Assembly (NCBI RefSeq): GCF_003385775.1
Contig: NZ_QRDP01000004.1
Location: 930,001-994,000 of the forward strand
Length of the DNA stretch: 64,000 nt
Direction of reading: 5' to 3'
Origin: Parasphingopyxis lamellibrachiae
GTDB taxonomy: Bacteria > Pseudomonadota > Alphaproteobacteria > Sphingomonadales > Sphingomonadaceae
The notes beneath the pieces are model-generated. The model saw nothing but the letters and a program-made list of their open reading frames with translations, had not been told where the DNA came from and made no database searches. This document shows positions 52,074 through 60,577 of this stretch, one piece after another (the first letter of the stretch is position 1; every line of letters begins with the position of its first letter). Both the position numbers and the translations under genes were made by a program.

Positions 52074-53429
52074 CTAGAAGATTGCGAACAGGCCTAGCGC
52101 AACAGCCAGGCCGATCAGCGGCACGATCACCGTCAATGCGCCGACCGGGCCATAGGCATCGGCATGCGTCTCACCGCAGATCGCGCGGATCGTCGTCACG
52201 ACATAGCCATTGTGCGGCAGGCTATCGAGCGCGCCCGAGGCAATAGCGACAGTCCGGTGCAATTCTTCTGCGCTAGCCCCTGCATCGATATAATGCGGCG
52301 CGATAAGCGGCAGCGCGATACTCTGCCCGCCCGATGCGGAACCGGTCAGGCCGGCAATCACGGTCACCGCTATGGCCGCGCCGATAAGCGGGTCTCCCGG
52401 TAAATTCTGTACCAGTATCAGCGCCTCCTGAAAGGCGGGTGACAGCGATGCCACGGCCCCGAAGCCGACGACCGCGCAGGTATTGGTGATCGCAACAACA
52501 GCGCCGGTTGCGCCCTTTGAAAAGGCTTCCGGCATCTTCGCCCTGCTCTTCAGGCCGACCAGAAGTGCAATCAGCGTTCCCGAACCCAGCGCTGCGACCA
52601 GCGCCCATTTGTCTAGGGATTCCGCCGGCATGATCGCGGACAGCGGCCCCAATTGCTGCGGATACTGGAAAATCATGAACACGCCGAGCACGGCGATAAG
52701 CGGGAGCAGGCAGAGAAAGGGATTGGGCAGCACCCTGCCGACATCCACAACATCGTCGGTGTCGCGACCTTCAAAGGTTTCACCCCGCGCCACCGCCCGT
52801 TTCACCATATGTTGCAGCCAGACAAAGCCGAGAGCCGCCATCAGGATCGCGACCACCAGGCTCACCTCCCAGGCGGCATAGGCGGTCGTGCCGAGATGCT
52901 GCATCGGAATCAGGTTCTGGATTTCGGGAGAGCCCGCACTCGTCATGGTGAAGGTAACCGAGCCGAAGCAGAGGGCGGCGGGAATGAAGCGGCGGGGCAG
53001 ATTGGCCTCACGGAAAAGGCTGACCGCCAGCGAATAGACGGAGAAGGCGACGATAAAGACGCTGACCCCGCCATAGGTCAGCAGCGCGCAGGCAGCGACA
53101 ACGGCTAGAACCGCATGTTTAATGCCGATTTTCTCTATGATCCAGTGGGCCACGCTCGCCGCCGCACCCGATGCACCCATCACCTCGCCAAAAATGGCTC
53201 CGAGCAGGAACATGAAAAACCAGTTCCCGAAAAAGCCCGTGAAGCCCGCCATATAGCTTGTCGCGAAATCAGGCGCCCCAGCAGCGGCCAGTGGCGGCAG
53301 CCATGCGATGCCGCTTGTTGCGGCGACGAGAGCGGCGGCGACCGGCCCGGCGATCAGTATGTTCACGCCGCGCACCGTCATCCAGATCAACAGCGCCAAC
53401 GCCCCAACCAGGCCTATCGTGCTTATCAT
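52074..53429 (-). CDS. GntP-family organic-acid permease
   Basis: The 451-residue protein has about twelve hydrophobic helices and GntP-like motifs: FGEVMGASGAAASVAHWI, the FTMTSAGSPEIQNLIP loop, and GSASGGQSIALPLIAPHYI near the C-terminus. GntP transporters take up gluconate or other short sugar acids or hydroxy-acids with protons. The start at 53429 has GGAGG upstream. No kinase or dehydrogenase for gluconate is adjacent, so the substrate is unknown. A CRP-type site lies about 200 nt upstream. Confidence 0.85.
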   Translation of the reverse strand: MISTIGLVGALALLIWMTVRGVNILIAGPVAAALVAATSGIAWLPPLAAAGAPDFATSYMAGFTGFFGNWFFMFLLGAIFGEVMGASGAAASVAHWIIEKIGIKHAVLAVVAACALLTYGGVSVFIVAFSVYSLAVSLFREANLPRRFIPAALCFGSVTFTMTSAGSPEIQNLIPMQHLGTTAYAAWEVSLVVAILMAALGFVWLQHMVKRAVARGETFEGRDTDDVVDVGRVLPNPFLCLLPLIAVLGVFMIFQYPQQLGPLSAIMPAESLDKWALVAALGSGTLIALLVGLKSRAKMPEAFSKGATGAVVAITNTCAVVGFGAVASLSPAFQEALILVQNLPGDPLIGAAIAVTVIAGLTGSASGGQSIALPLIAPHYIDAGASAEELHRTVAIASGALDSLPHNGYVVTTIRAICGETHADAYGPVGALTVIVPLIGLAVALGLFAIF

Positions 53430-53838
53430 CGCGTCCCCTCCCTCGCCCTTCGCGTCTAACCCCGAAGGGATAGCGGTCAATAGGCGTCCGTGCGGCGCTA
53501 TTCAAAAAAGATATCTGTTGGTCATACGGCTCGCGCTCACCGGTATCGTCCGCTTCATGCACGATCCAGGAGCACCGGTGCGGCAGACCAAGCGGCCGGC
53601 AAGGTGGGCGTTGCCCGCCAATCCGGAATCCTGTGACCTGCATCACAAAGCGAATCGCCGAACCCGCCCATAGCTGTTTGCGGCGATAACGACTCTCCAA
53701 AGCCGAAATCGCCAAGGCCATCATGGTTCATCCGGTTTTTTGCGACCCGACCGGACGCCATGGTGGCCGTTTTTCCATGCTTTCGGCGAAGGAAAAGGCT
53801 TGTTCTCAGCCGAGTGTTGAACATCTTTTAGGGGAAAA
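53430..53838. other. Long intergenic region upstream of the permease gene
   Basis: About 409 nt without a convincing gene. Open frames here read as low-quality, arginine-rich peptides. The only clear element is the CRP-type palindrome; the tRNA-Val gene begins at the right-hand end. Confidence 0.6.
53632..53647. promoter_or_regulatory. CRP/FNR-type operator half-sites
   Basis: TGTGA, six bases, TCACA form an exact match to the core CRP dyad. It sits about 200 nt upstream of the GntP permease start and about 190 nt from the tRNA. A CRP-family activator of the permease is the natural reading; the distance is large for direct activation. Confidence 0.45.
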
Positions 53839-53913
53839 TGGTGGGCACGGCTGGGATTGAACCAGCGACCCCTGCGATGTCAACACAGTGCTCTACCACT
53901 GAGCTACGCGCCC
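53839..53913 (-). tRNA. tRNA-Val (anticodon GAC), CCA encoded
   Basis: Read on the minus strand, the 7 bp acceptor stem is GGGCGCG with CGTGCCC (one G-U pair). The D stem is GCTC/GAGC, the anticodon stem CTGTG/CGCAG with loop TTGACAT, the T stem GCTGG/CCAGC with TTCAATC, then A73 and an encoded CCA. The anticodon GAC reads valine codons GUC and GUU. It is followed by TTTT. It lies downstream of cpdR on the same strand, with a candidate promoter of its own. Confidence 0.95.
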
Positions 53914-53925
53914 ACGCGAACGGGC

Positions 53926-53954
53926 TATCTAGTGGAGCGGTTGCAACTGCGCAA
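53926..53954 (-). promoter_or_regulatory. Putative promoter of tRNA-Val
   Basis: On the minus strand TTGCGC (53954-53949) and TAGATA (53931-53926) are spaced by 17 nt, about 13 nt before the mature tRNA 5' end. The -35 region overlaps the hairpin after cpdR. Confidence 0.4.
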
Positions 53955-53958
53955 CCGC
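53937..53958 (-). terminator. Hairpin after cpdR, overlapping the tRNA promoter
   Basis: GCGGTTGC and GCAACCGC form a perfect 8 bp stem with a six-base loop, 7 nt beyond the cpdR stop. No U-run follows, so termination may be incomplete. Confidence 0.4.
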
Positions 53959-53965
53959 TGATTTC

Positions 53966-54340
53966 TCAAAGCCCCGATGCGTCGCCGACTTCGAACATCC
54001 GGTCGACCTCAAGTACGAGATCGCGCAGGTGAAACGGCTTTGAAAGCACCTTGGCATTGGGCGGCGTCTTGTTGTTTTTCAGTGCCACGGCCGCAAATCC
54101 GGTGATGAACATAACCCGCATATCGGAAGCGATTTTTGCGGCTTCCTGAGCCAGTTCGATTCCGTCCATGCCCGGCATGACGATATCTGTCAGCAACAGA
54201 TCATAGGTATTTTTCTCAAGCAGAGGCAGGGCCGAAATACCGGAATCCGCCGTATCGACGGCATATCCCGTCCGTTCGAGCGCGCGCTTCAGATATTCGC
54301 GCATCGACATATCGTCCTCTGCCAAAAGGATACGGATCAT
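53966..54340 (-). CDS. cpdR: CpdR-type single-domain response regulator
   Basis: CpdR controls ClpXP localisation and proteolysis of cell-cycle regulators in alphaproteobacteria, in its unphosphorylated form. The 124-residue protein is a lone receiver domain with acidic residues EDD near 8-10, phospho-acceptor D52 in LLLTDIVMPGMDGIELA, and VMFITGFAAVALKN with KVLSKPFHLRDLV. The segment after D52 is nearly diagnostic of CpdR. It is divergent from an N-formylglutamate amidohydrolase gene and lies upstream of tRNA-Val. Confidence 0.92.
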   Translation of the reverse strand: MIRILLAEDDMSMREYLKRALERTGYAVDTADSGISALPLLEKNTYDLLLTDIVMPGMDGIELAQEAAKIASDMRVMFITGFAAVALKNNKTPPNAKVLSKPFHLRDLVLEVDRMFEVGDASGL

Positions 54341-54481
54341 TTTCGTCCCATCACCTGTCTGCGCGCCACCCCTGGCGCATCGTTGAACCGACTATAGTAC
54401 AGAGCTCTTAAAATTTTCCAGCCTTGACCGAAGTTTTGGAAGCCCTTGCCTTTGATTCACGGGAATAATAGGCCGGAAGCC

Positions 54482-55357
54482 ATGGAATATAGCGGCTCAC
54501 GGCCCGAACATATTATCCGATTGGGGCCGGCAGTACCGCAGTCTCCGGTCATCCTTTCGATCCCACATGCCGGTCGTCACTATCCGGCAAGCCTGCTCGA
54601 GGCCGCCCGGCTCGACGAATTCGCGCTGCGGTCGCTCGAAGACCGCCATGTCGACAGCATCGTTACACCGCTGGCGGACAAGGGCTATACGATCATCATT
54701 GCCCAGATCGCCCGTGCCTGGATCGATTTGAACCGCTCGGAACGCGAGATCGATCCGGCGATGGTTACGCCTTCGCCCGGACAGGCCGGATACGAACTGA
54801 CGGCGAAAGTGCGCGGCGGACTGGGCCTTGTTCCGCGGCGTCTGGCCGGCCACGGCAATATCTATCGCCGCGCAATCAGCCGGACCGATCTTTCCGACCG
54901 CATATGCAGCGCGCACCGGCCCTATCACGGACAGATATCGGATATGCTGGATGCCGCACGTCGGCGTTTCGGAATAGCCATACTCCTCGATTGCCATTCC
55001 ATGCCGCCGCTGCGCGCGCGGGATGGCATGGCGCCGGCCAAGATCGTTGTCGGGGACCGCCACGGGAAAAGCTCGGCGCCGGCCTTTGCCGGTCGCGCTG
55101 TCGATATCTGCCGGGATTTTGGATTTCGTACGGCCCTGAATACTCCTTATGCGGGCGGCCACATATTGAGCCGTCATGCCCGGCCCAAGCGGGATGTGCA
55201 CGGGTTGCAACTTGAAATCTGCCGGTCCCTCTATCTCGACCGGGCGCATGACCAGCCCGGCCCTGCCTTGCATCGCATCACGAGCCTGATCGCCGCAATA
55301 GCCGATGGGCTGGCCAGCGAAGCGCTTGCGCCGCCCGACGCGCTGGCTGCGGAATAA
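54482..55357 (+). CDS. N-formylglutamate amidohydrolase family protein
   Basis: The 291-residue protein (ATG at 54482 preceded by GGAAG; TTG 54446 is weaker) has the family motifs VILSIPHAGRHYP, DRHVDSIV, DLNRSEREIDP, LDCHSMPP and GGHILSRH. These hold the zinc ligands and the catalytic residues. HutG-type members convert N-formylglutamate to glutamate and formate at the end of histidine breakdown, but no other hut gene is nearby. Related enzymes act on other formyl-amino acids. It is divergent from cpdR. Confidence 0.88.
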   Translation: MEYSGSRPEHIIRLGPAVPQSPVILSIPHAGRHYPASLLEAARLDEFALRSLEDRHVDSIVTPLADKGYTIIIAQIARAWIDLNRSEREIDPAMVTPSPGQAGYELTAKVRGGLGLVPRRLAGHGNIYRRAISRTDLSDRICSAHRPYHGQISDMLDAARRRFGIAILLDCHSMPPLRARDGMAPAKIVVGDRHGKSSAPAFAGRAVDICRDFGFRTALNTPYAGGHILSRHARPKRDVHGLQLEICRSLYLDRAHDQPGPALHRITSLIAAIADGLASEALAPPDALAAE

Positions 55358-55389
55358 AAAACCGCCCCGCGCAGGGGAGCGCGAGGCGG
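55356..55389 (-). terminator. Strong intrinsic terminator of sapC
   Basis: On the minus strand an 11 bp stem (one G-U pair) with a six-base loop is followed by six U. It lies about 145 nt beyond the sapC stop. The U-run covers the stop codon of the opposing amidohydrolase gene, so it serves minus-strand transcription only. Confidence 0.75.
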
Positions 55390-55441
55390 CCAGGTTCAGG
55401 GAGGGGACATCATAGGATGCACCCACGCATGGCCACGAAAG

Positions 55442-55467
55442 GGGGGGCACGTAGCCACGCGCCCCCC
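55442..55467 (-). other. Second strong hairpin in the sapC 3' region
   Basis: A GGGGGGC...GCCCCCC stem with one mismatch and a GGCT/AGCC tetraloop forms a very stable hairpin between sapC and the terminator at 55356. On the minus strand it is followed by TTT. It could be an early terminator or an mRNA end-stabiliser. Confidence 0.55.
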
Positions 55468-55534
55468 AAAGATATTAACGAAGTGTCAGGGTTTCAAGCG
55501 GCGATCGAAAATCCCGTCCAAACCGCCACTCTTG

Positions 55535-56335
55535 CTAGCCTTGGTCCATTCCCTGGGGAACATTGGCATCCGGCTGCGGCGGAACTTTGCCCTGCTGGAG
55601 CTGCATCCCGAAAATATCGCGCACCAGCTGCAGCGACATCATATGTGCATAGATAAGCGGCATCATGCCGCTCTGCACGAATTTCCGGGCCTGGTCACCG
55701 CGGATTTCCTTCAATTTTTCTTCGTTCACCATCTGGAAGCCGCGATATACGAACGGTTTGTCCGAATTGGGCGTGTCGATCGAAACTTCGCCTTCCATCA
55801 GAAGTTCGGCTTTCACCAGCTCTTCGACGAATTGCACGGTGCGATGACCGGAGGTTTCGACCTGTTCGCAGAACTGCAACAGGCTCTTGGTCGTTTCGGA
55901 CGGCTGACCGTCCGTAAACAGATCTTCGCCCTCGTCATACTCGCCGACAATATCGGTCGTCGGATCGAAACACAGCGACAATTCTTCGGAATCCTCGCGA
56001 ATTTTCGCCAGCAGGAACGGATAGCGGCGCGCATAGGCGGGCATATAGGTCGGGTTACCGGCCAGTTCGCCCTCTTCGTTCAGGAACACGTTAACGCCCT
56101 GGTTGAGCCCCATCAACGCAAGCGGCACCGGATTCTCGCCCGATGAAAAAACGATCGGCATGTGGCGCTGGACCATGACGAACTCATCGATCGTCACGGG
56201 GACGGCATGCGTTTCCGCAAGGAAGGGCATCTTCGGCCGGACCTGCAATTTATACTTTGCATGCTCCTGGCTCGAAAGCGGAACAAGGTCGTTATACAAC
56301 AGCGGAAAATTCTGCTGCGGGGCAGCCTTAGCCAT
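55535..56335 (-). CDS. sapC: SapC family protein
   Basis: The 266-residue protein matches the SapC family, named for an S-layer-associated gene of Campylobacter but widespread in alphaproteobacteria. Typical segments are PLSSQEHAKYKLQ near the start, VPVTIDEFVMVQRHMPIVFSSG, NVFLNEEGELAGN and PAYARRYPFLLA. No signal peptide is visible, and the molecular role is unknown; the family name should not be read as S-layer function. It ends in a Gln/Pro/Asn-rich tail. The gene stands alone with two strong 3' hairpins. Confidence 0.85.
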   Translation of the reverse strand: MAKAAPQQNFPLLYNDLVPLSSQEHAKYKLQVRPKMPFLAETHAVPVTIDEFVMVQRHMPIVFSSGENPVPLALMGLNQGVNVFLNEEGELAGNPTYMPAYARRYPFLLAKIREDSEELSLCFDPTTDIVGEYDEGEDLFTDGQPSETTKSLLQFCEQVETSGHRTVQFVEELVKAELLMEGEVSIDTPNSDKPFVYRGFQMVNEEKLKEIRGDQARKFVQSGMMPLIYAHMMSLQLVRDIFGMQLQQGKVPPQPDANVPQGMDQG

Positions 56336-56404
56336 GAAATATCTCCTGCGGCCGGAATAAAGAAAGGCTGCCGTTGAACATGGTAGCCCGGATTGCCCTG
56401 CCCT

Positions 56405-57847
56405 CTATGGATTCTTGGGCGGATTCGCAAGCGGAACGAGCTTTCCGGGGTTCATTATGCCCAGTGGATCGAGCGCCTGCTTAATGGCCCGCATGGTCGC
56501 AAGCCGGACCGGGTCGGCCAGCCGCCCGAATTCGGCAAGCTTGAGCTGTCCGATACCGTGTTCGGCCGACAGTGATCCGCCCGCATCCCGCGTCATGTCA
56601 TGCACGAACCGGCTGACCGCATCTCCGGTTTGCGCAAACCAGGCGCGGTCATCGCTTCCCGCCGGTGCCCGCACGTTGAAATGGACATTGCCGTCGCCCA
56701 GATGGCCGAACGCGATGACCCGGGCTCCGGCAAAGCGGGCCTCCACAGCCTCGCGCGCCGTTTCAATGAACTCCGGCATTGCGGAAACCGGCACGGAAAC
56801 GTCATGCTTCGCGGCCATCCCGTCCGCCCGCTCCGCCTCGGAAATCACCTCCCGTAATTTCCAGAAAGCCGCAGCCTGGCCTTCGCTTTCAGCCAGCACC
56901 GCGTCCGCAATCAGCCCGTCGTCCAACGCCTTCGCCAGCACATCTTCACAATATTTCCGCATCTCTTCGGGGTCGTTCGCCGTGCGCAGTTCGACCAGCG
57001 CGTGCCACGGATGGCCCCCGGCAAGCGGTGCGCGCGTATCGGGAATATGTTCGAGGACGAGCGCCAGCGCCGTATCGGGAACCAGTTCGAAACTCTCGAC
57101 CGCATCCCCAAGCACGCCCTCAAGCCTGCGCAGCATGGCAAGCGCTCCACGCGCCGAACCGAGGCCCAGCCAGGCAACGACGCGGTGCGGCGCGGCCGGC
57201 ACGAGTTCCAGGCTGGCGGCGGTTATCACGCCAAGCGTTCCTTCCGATCCCGCCAGCAACTGCCTGATGTCATAGCCGCGATTATCCTTGCGCAGTGTCG
57301 AAAGCCCCTCGAACAGGCTGCCATCGGGAAGTACCGCCTCGATCCCGAGTGTCAGCGCGCGCATCGACCCGAACCGCAGCACCTGCGTACCGCCCGCATT
57401 GGTGGCGATGAGCCCGCCAATCGTTGCACTGTCCTTGGAACCAAGCGAGAGCGGGAAGCGGCGGCCATGCTCTTCGGCGGCCTGATGCACCACGCTCAGT
57501 ACTGCGCCCGCTTCGACCGTGATGCTGTTGTCGTCAGGATCGATCGACCGGATCATATTCATCTTGCGCAGGGAAAGCAGGATGGCGCGATCATCGGGGC
57601 GCGGAATGCCGCCCGCTACCATGCCTGTATTGCCGCCCTGCGGAACGATCGCGAGCCCGGTTTCCCCCGCCAGCCTCACTATGGCCTGCACCTGCTCCGC
57701 GGTTTCCGGAGACACCAGCGCAATCGCCCGCCCCGTTATGCGGCCTCGCCAGTCCGAGAGCCACGGCGCAAGATCGTCTGCATGCATCGTCACGTTGCGC
57801 GGCCCCGCTATCGTTTCAAGCCGTTCGAGAATGGCGCGATCTTCCAT
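56405..57847 (-). CDS. FAD-binding oxidoreductase, GlcD/D-2-hydroxyacid dehydrogenase type
   Basis: The start at 57847 (MEDRAILERLE) gives 480 residues, normal for this family; the open frame extends upstream to 58198, but that part lies antisense to another gene and lacks family likeness. It has a PP-loop FAD domain (VPQGGNTGMVAGGIP, TIGGLIATNAGG, GYDIRQLLAGSEGTLGVIT). The C-terminal FAD-oxidase domain has HDVSVPVSAMPEF, AFGHLGDGNVHFN and AEHGIGQLKL, the metal and substrate site of D-2-hydroxyglutarate/D-lactate dehydrogenases. Exact substrate is unknown. It is divergent from a small exported protein. Confidence 0.9.
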   Translation of the reverse strand: MEDRAILERLETIAGPRNVTMHADDLAPWLSDWRGRITGRAIALVSPETAEQVQAIVRLAGETGLAIVPQGGNTGMVAGGIPRPDDRAILLSLRKMNMIRSIDPDDNSITVEAGAVLSVVHQAAEEHGRRFPLSLGSKDSATIGGLIATNAGGTQVLRFGSMRALTLGIEAVLPDGSLFEGLSTLRKDNRGYDIRQLLAGSEGTLGVITAASLELVPAAPHRVVAWLGLGSARGALAMLRRLEGVLGDAVESFELVPDTALALVLEHIPDTRAPLAGGHPWHALVELRTANDPEEMRKYCEDVLAKALDDGLIADAVLAESEGQAAAFWKLREVISEAERADGMAAKHDVSVPVSAMPEFIETAREAVEARFAGARVIAFGHLGDGNVHFNVRAPAGSDDRAWFAQTGDAVSRFVHDMTRDAGGSLSAEHGIGQLKLAEFGRLADPVRLATMRAIKQALDPLGIMNPGKLVPLANPPKNP

Positions 57848-57938
57848 GCCGCTCGCAATAGCCGCATTGCGCCGCCTGGCCAATTCATCTCCGGTTAAAC
57901 GGGAAAGCGCGACACGGCTGACAACGTTAGGATTGCCC

Positions 57939-58379
57939 GTGTCACTCGTCAGTGCAGCACTATTGTTTTTGGCCAGCGCGACTGGGCCGGTGAGCGCCCC
58001 CGTCCAGCTCGCCATGCAAAGCGTTGAACGGCGGATCATCATCCGTATCCCGACCCGCCGGACCCTGAGGCCCCGCCGCCGGGCGCCGACCGGCATCGTC
58101 TGGCGCGAGCGGCCCGCCGATGACTGCCAGGCCGTGTCCACAATCGCGCGCGCACGCTTCACCCGGCCCGGAGTTGTCGACCTGCTGACGCACGACAACC
58201 GCCTGATTCGCGCACGGCTCGATTCCGAATGCGTAACGCTTGGCTATTATTCGGCCTTTTACCTTGTTCCCGGCGACGATGGACGCATATGCGCAACCCG
58301 CGACTCCATCGTTTCCCGGGCGGGGAGCGAATGCACGATCTCCGACTTTCACATCCTCGAGCCGCGCTCGGGCAACTAA
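57939..58379 (+). CDS. Small exported basic protein of unknown function
   Basis: From a GTG at 57939 the 146-residue product has a signal-like N-terminus (SLVSAALLFLASATGPVSA). AGGA lies about 6 nt upstream of the GTG, which decided the start over a TTG at 57933. The mature part is Arg-rich early on (RRTLRPRRRAP), then contains cysteines in DDCQAV, SECVTLG, GRICATR and SECTIS, which may pair. I recognise no family. The long in-frame extension to 57519 is antisense to the flavoprotein gene and was not used. Confidence 0.6.
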   Translation: MSLVSAALLFLASATGPVSAPVQLAMQSVERRIIIRIPTRRTLRPRRRAPTGIVWRERPADDCQAVSTIARARFTRPGVVDLLTHDNRLIRARLDSECVTLGYYSAFYLVPGDDGRICATRDSIVSRAGSECTISDFHILEPRSGN

Positions 58380-58500
58380 CCGGTCAATCCGGTGTTATGG
58401 ACGGCCTTTCACTTGACTTTTCAGGCTCCAGCGCCCAATCGCCAGCCGCGAAAGCGCGATGCATCAAAACCGCGCACACTCAACGTTTTTCGGATATTTT

Positions 58501-59895
58501 ATGAATTTTGCCGACCTCGGCCTTTCTGATGAATTACTGCGCGCTGTAGGCGATGCCGGTTATACCGAACCGACACCGATCCAGGCGGAGACGATTCCTC
58601 CCATCCTGATGATGAAGGACATTGTCGGCATTGCGCAGACGGGCACCGGGAAAACGGCAAGCTTCGTGCTGCCGATGATCGATATATTGAGCCATGGCCG
58701 CAGTCGCGCGCTGATGCCGCGCTCGCTGATCCTCGAACCGACGCGCGAACTCGCCGCGCAGGTTGCCGAGAATTTCGAGAAATACGGCAAATATCAGAAG
58801 CTCGAAATGGCGCTGCTTATCGGCGGCGTGAGCATGGGCGACCAGATGAAGGCACTCGAAAAGGGCGTCGATGTGCTGATCGCCACCCCGGGCCGGTTGA
58901 TGGATTTGTTCGATCGCGGGAAAATTCTGCTTTCCGGGTGCGATATTCTTGTCATCGACGAGGCCGACCGGATGCTCGACATGGGTTTCATTCCCGATAT
59001 CGAGAGCATCTGCCAGAAACTCCCCGCGAACCGCCAGACCCTGCTCTTCTCGGCGACGATGCCCCCGCCGATCAAGAAGCTGTCGGACAAATTCCTGAGC
59101 AACCCGAAACAGATCGAAGTGGCCCGTCCGGCAACAGCCGCGACCAACATCGCGCAGCGCCTGGTCGAAACGAGCTCCCGCACCAAAAAGACAACGCTCA
59201 AAAAGCTTCTGCGTAGCGAAGATATCAGCACCGCAATCATCTTCTCGAACCGCAAGACGACGGTTCGCGACCTCCAGAAATCCCTCCAGCAGGACGGTTT
59301 CAAGGCGGGCCAGATTCATGGCGATATGAGCCAGCCCGAACGGATGAAAGAGCTCGACCTCTTCAAGGCGGGCGAGATCAACATCCTCGTCGCTTCCGAT
59401 GTTGCCGCCCGCGGGCTCGACATCAAGGGCGTCAGCCATGTCTTCAACTATGATGCGCCATGGCATCCCGACGATTATGTTCACCGCATCGGCCGCACGG
59501 GCCGCGCAGGCGCCACCGGCACCGCGATCACGCTGGTCACGCCGGCCGACGAAGAAGCTATCGAGAATATCGAAAAACTGACCGGACAGACCATTGGCCG
59601 CGGAGCCAAGAGCAGCGGCAAGCAAACGCCAAAGACCGATACGCCCAAGGCTGATACGCCAAAAGCGCCTGAAAAGACGCCAGCCGAGGAACCGAAGAGA
59701 AAATCGAAACGGCGCCCCAAAGCGGATTCTGGGGACACATCCCCTGCCCCTGCAGAACCGAAAATAACGAAACCAAAAAAATCGGCTCAGAAAGCCCAGA
59801 GCGCGGAACAGAAAACTGCGCCTGAGCCGGATTTCGATGACGATGACTGGAATGGCCCGCTGCCCGGTTTTCTCAACGTGAAATTGGGCGGCTGA
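58501..59895 (+). CDS. DEAD-box RNA helicase (RhlE-like)
   Basis: The 464-residue protein (ATG at 58501) has all DEAD-box motifs: the Q motif YTEPTPIQAE, motif I AQTGTGKT at 45-52, PTREL, DEAD in VIDEADRM, SAT in LLFSATMP, and HRIGRTGRAG. A Lys/Pro/Ala-rich tail with TPKTDTPKAD repeats, about 90 residues, follows and probably binds RNA. RhlE-type helicases act in ribosome assembly and RNA decay. No clear Shine-Dalgarno site precedes the ATG. The stop is followed by a palindromic hairpin. Confidence 0.93.
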   Translation: MNFADLGLSDELLRAVGDAGYTEPTPIQAETIPPILMMKDIVGIAQTGTGKTASFVLPMIDILSHGRSRALMPRSLILEPTRELAAQVAENFEKYGKYQKLEMALLIGGVSMGDQMKALEKGVDVLIATPGRLMDLFDRGKILLSGCDILVIDEADRMLDMGFIPDIESICQKLPANRQTLLFSATMPPPIKKLSDKFLSNPKQIEVARPATAATNIAQRLVETSSRTKKTTLKKLLRSEDISTAIIFSNRKTTVRDLQKSLQQDGFKAGQIHGDMSQPERMKELDLFKAGEINILVASDVAARGLDIKGVSHVFNYDAPWHPDDYVHRIGRTGRAGATGTAITLVTPADEEAIENIEKLTGQTIGRGAKSSGKQTPKTDTPKADTPKAPEKTPAEEPKRKSKRRPKADSGDTSPAPAEPKITKPKKSAQKAQSAEQKTAPEPDFDDDDWNGPLPGFLNVKLGG

Positions 59896-59901
59896 TTTGC
59901 A

Positions 59902-59917
59902 GGGCGCGATCGCGCCC
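59902..59917 (+). terminator. Palindromic hairpin after the DEAD-box helicase gene
   Basis: GGGCGCGATCGCGCCC is a perfect 16 nt palindrome 7 nt after the stop, foldable as a 6 bp stem with a GATC loop. Only TT follows, so it is a weak terminator candidate. Confidence 0.4.
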
Positions 59918-59954
59918 TTATGATTGAACGGGTCGACCGAGCGCGGAGGATATC

Positions 59955-60506
59955 ATGCATATCACTACGACGACCCGAAAATCGCAGACGAATTCGAAAA
60001 CGCGGGACGATCTGTTGTCTTACATAGGCAGCGACAGTCATACGATATCGGTTTCCAGCGACATCGTTTCCGAGACGGAAACCCTGGCCAACAGTTATGT
60101 TGCCCTCTCCGACGATCAGGCCCTGCATGCACTGGATGAGGAAACCCAAGGCTGGAACGATTCGCAACGGCGGCATTTCAACAATTCGCTCATTGGCTTC
60201 GCCGGCAAGAATCTTGGCCTCGTCAAGAAATATTTTCCGGAAGCGATCGGCCCTGTCGACGGCGTCGAACTTGTCTTCTCATCGCACGCGGCGATCGATG
60301 CTTTCACCGATCCCGAGCGGAAATCCTATGTGAAGCCCATGATCAAATCGAGCCGCGCACTGGTCGAACTGGTCGATGTCGTAAAACTGGCCGTTCCCGC
60401 GCTACAGAATAATCCTTATGTGGAGGTCGCTGGCGTAATCGTGAAGGTCGGCGATAGCGTGTACAGCCTTTACGACGATATGCAGAAAATACAGCAACTG
60501 GGCTGA
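59955..60506 (+). CDS. Cytoplasmic protein of unknown function
   Basis: The ATG at 59955 is preceded by GGAGG at good spacing. The 183-residue protein begins with a Thr/Ser-rich polar segment, then a mostly helical region with FAGKNLGLVKKYFPEAIGPVDGVELVF. The C-terminal hydrophobic-amphipathic stretch VVKLAVPALQNNPYVEVAGVIVKVG ends in YSLYDDMQKIQQLG. No signal peptide and no true membrane helix are seen. I recognise no family. It lies between a helicase and a monooxygenase with its own spacing on both sides. Confidence 0.7.
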   Translation: MHITTTTRKSQTNSKTRDDLLSYIGSDSHTISVSSDIVSETETLANSYVALSDDQALHALDEETQGWNDSQRRHFNNSLIGFAGKNLGLVKKYFPEAIGPVDGVELVFSSHAAIDAFTDPERKSYVKPMIKSSRALVELVDVVKLAVPALQNNPYVEVAGVIVKVGDSVYSLYDDMQKIQQLG

Positions 60507-60577
60507 GAGTCCCGTCAGCTTGCCGTTAACGTCAATCCGTTCTATATTGAAACTGATTGGCGCGAGAGGAAGCGAAT

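Noticed and set aside
53269-53824. Small minus-strand open frames in the gap before tRNA-Val
   Set aside because: They have no ribosome binding site, overlap one another, and read as Arg/Ser/Pro-rich low-information peptides.
57002-57898. Plus-strand frames antisense to the GlcD-type flavoprotein
   Set aside because: The minus-strand protein has intact FAD and metal motifs; the plus-strand products are Arg-rich and domain-free.
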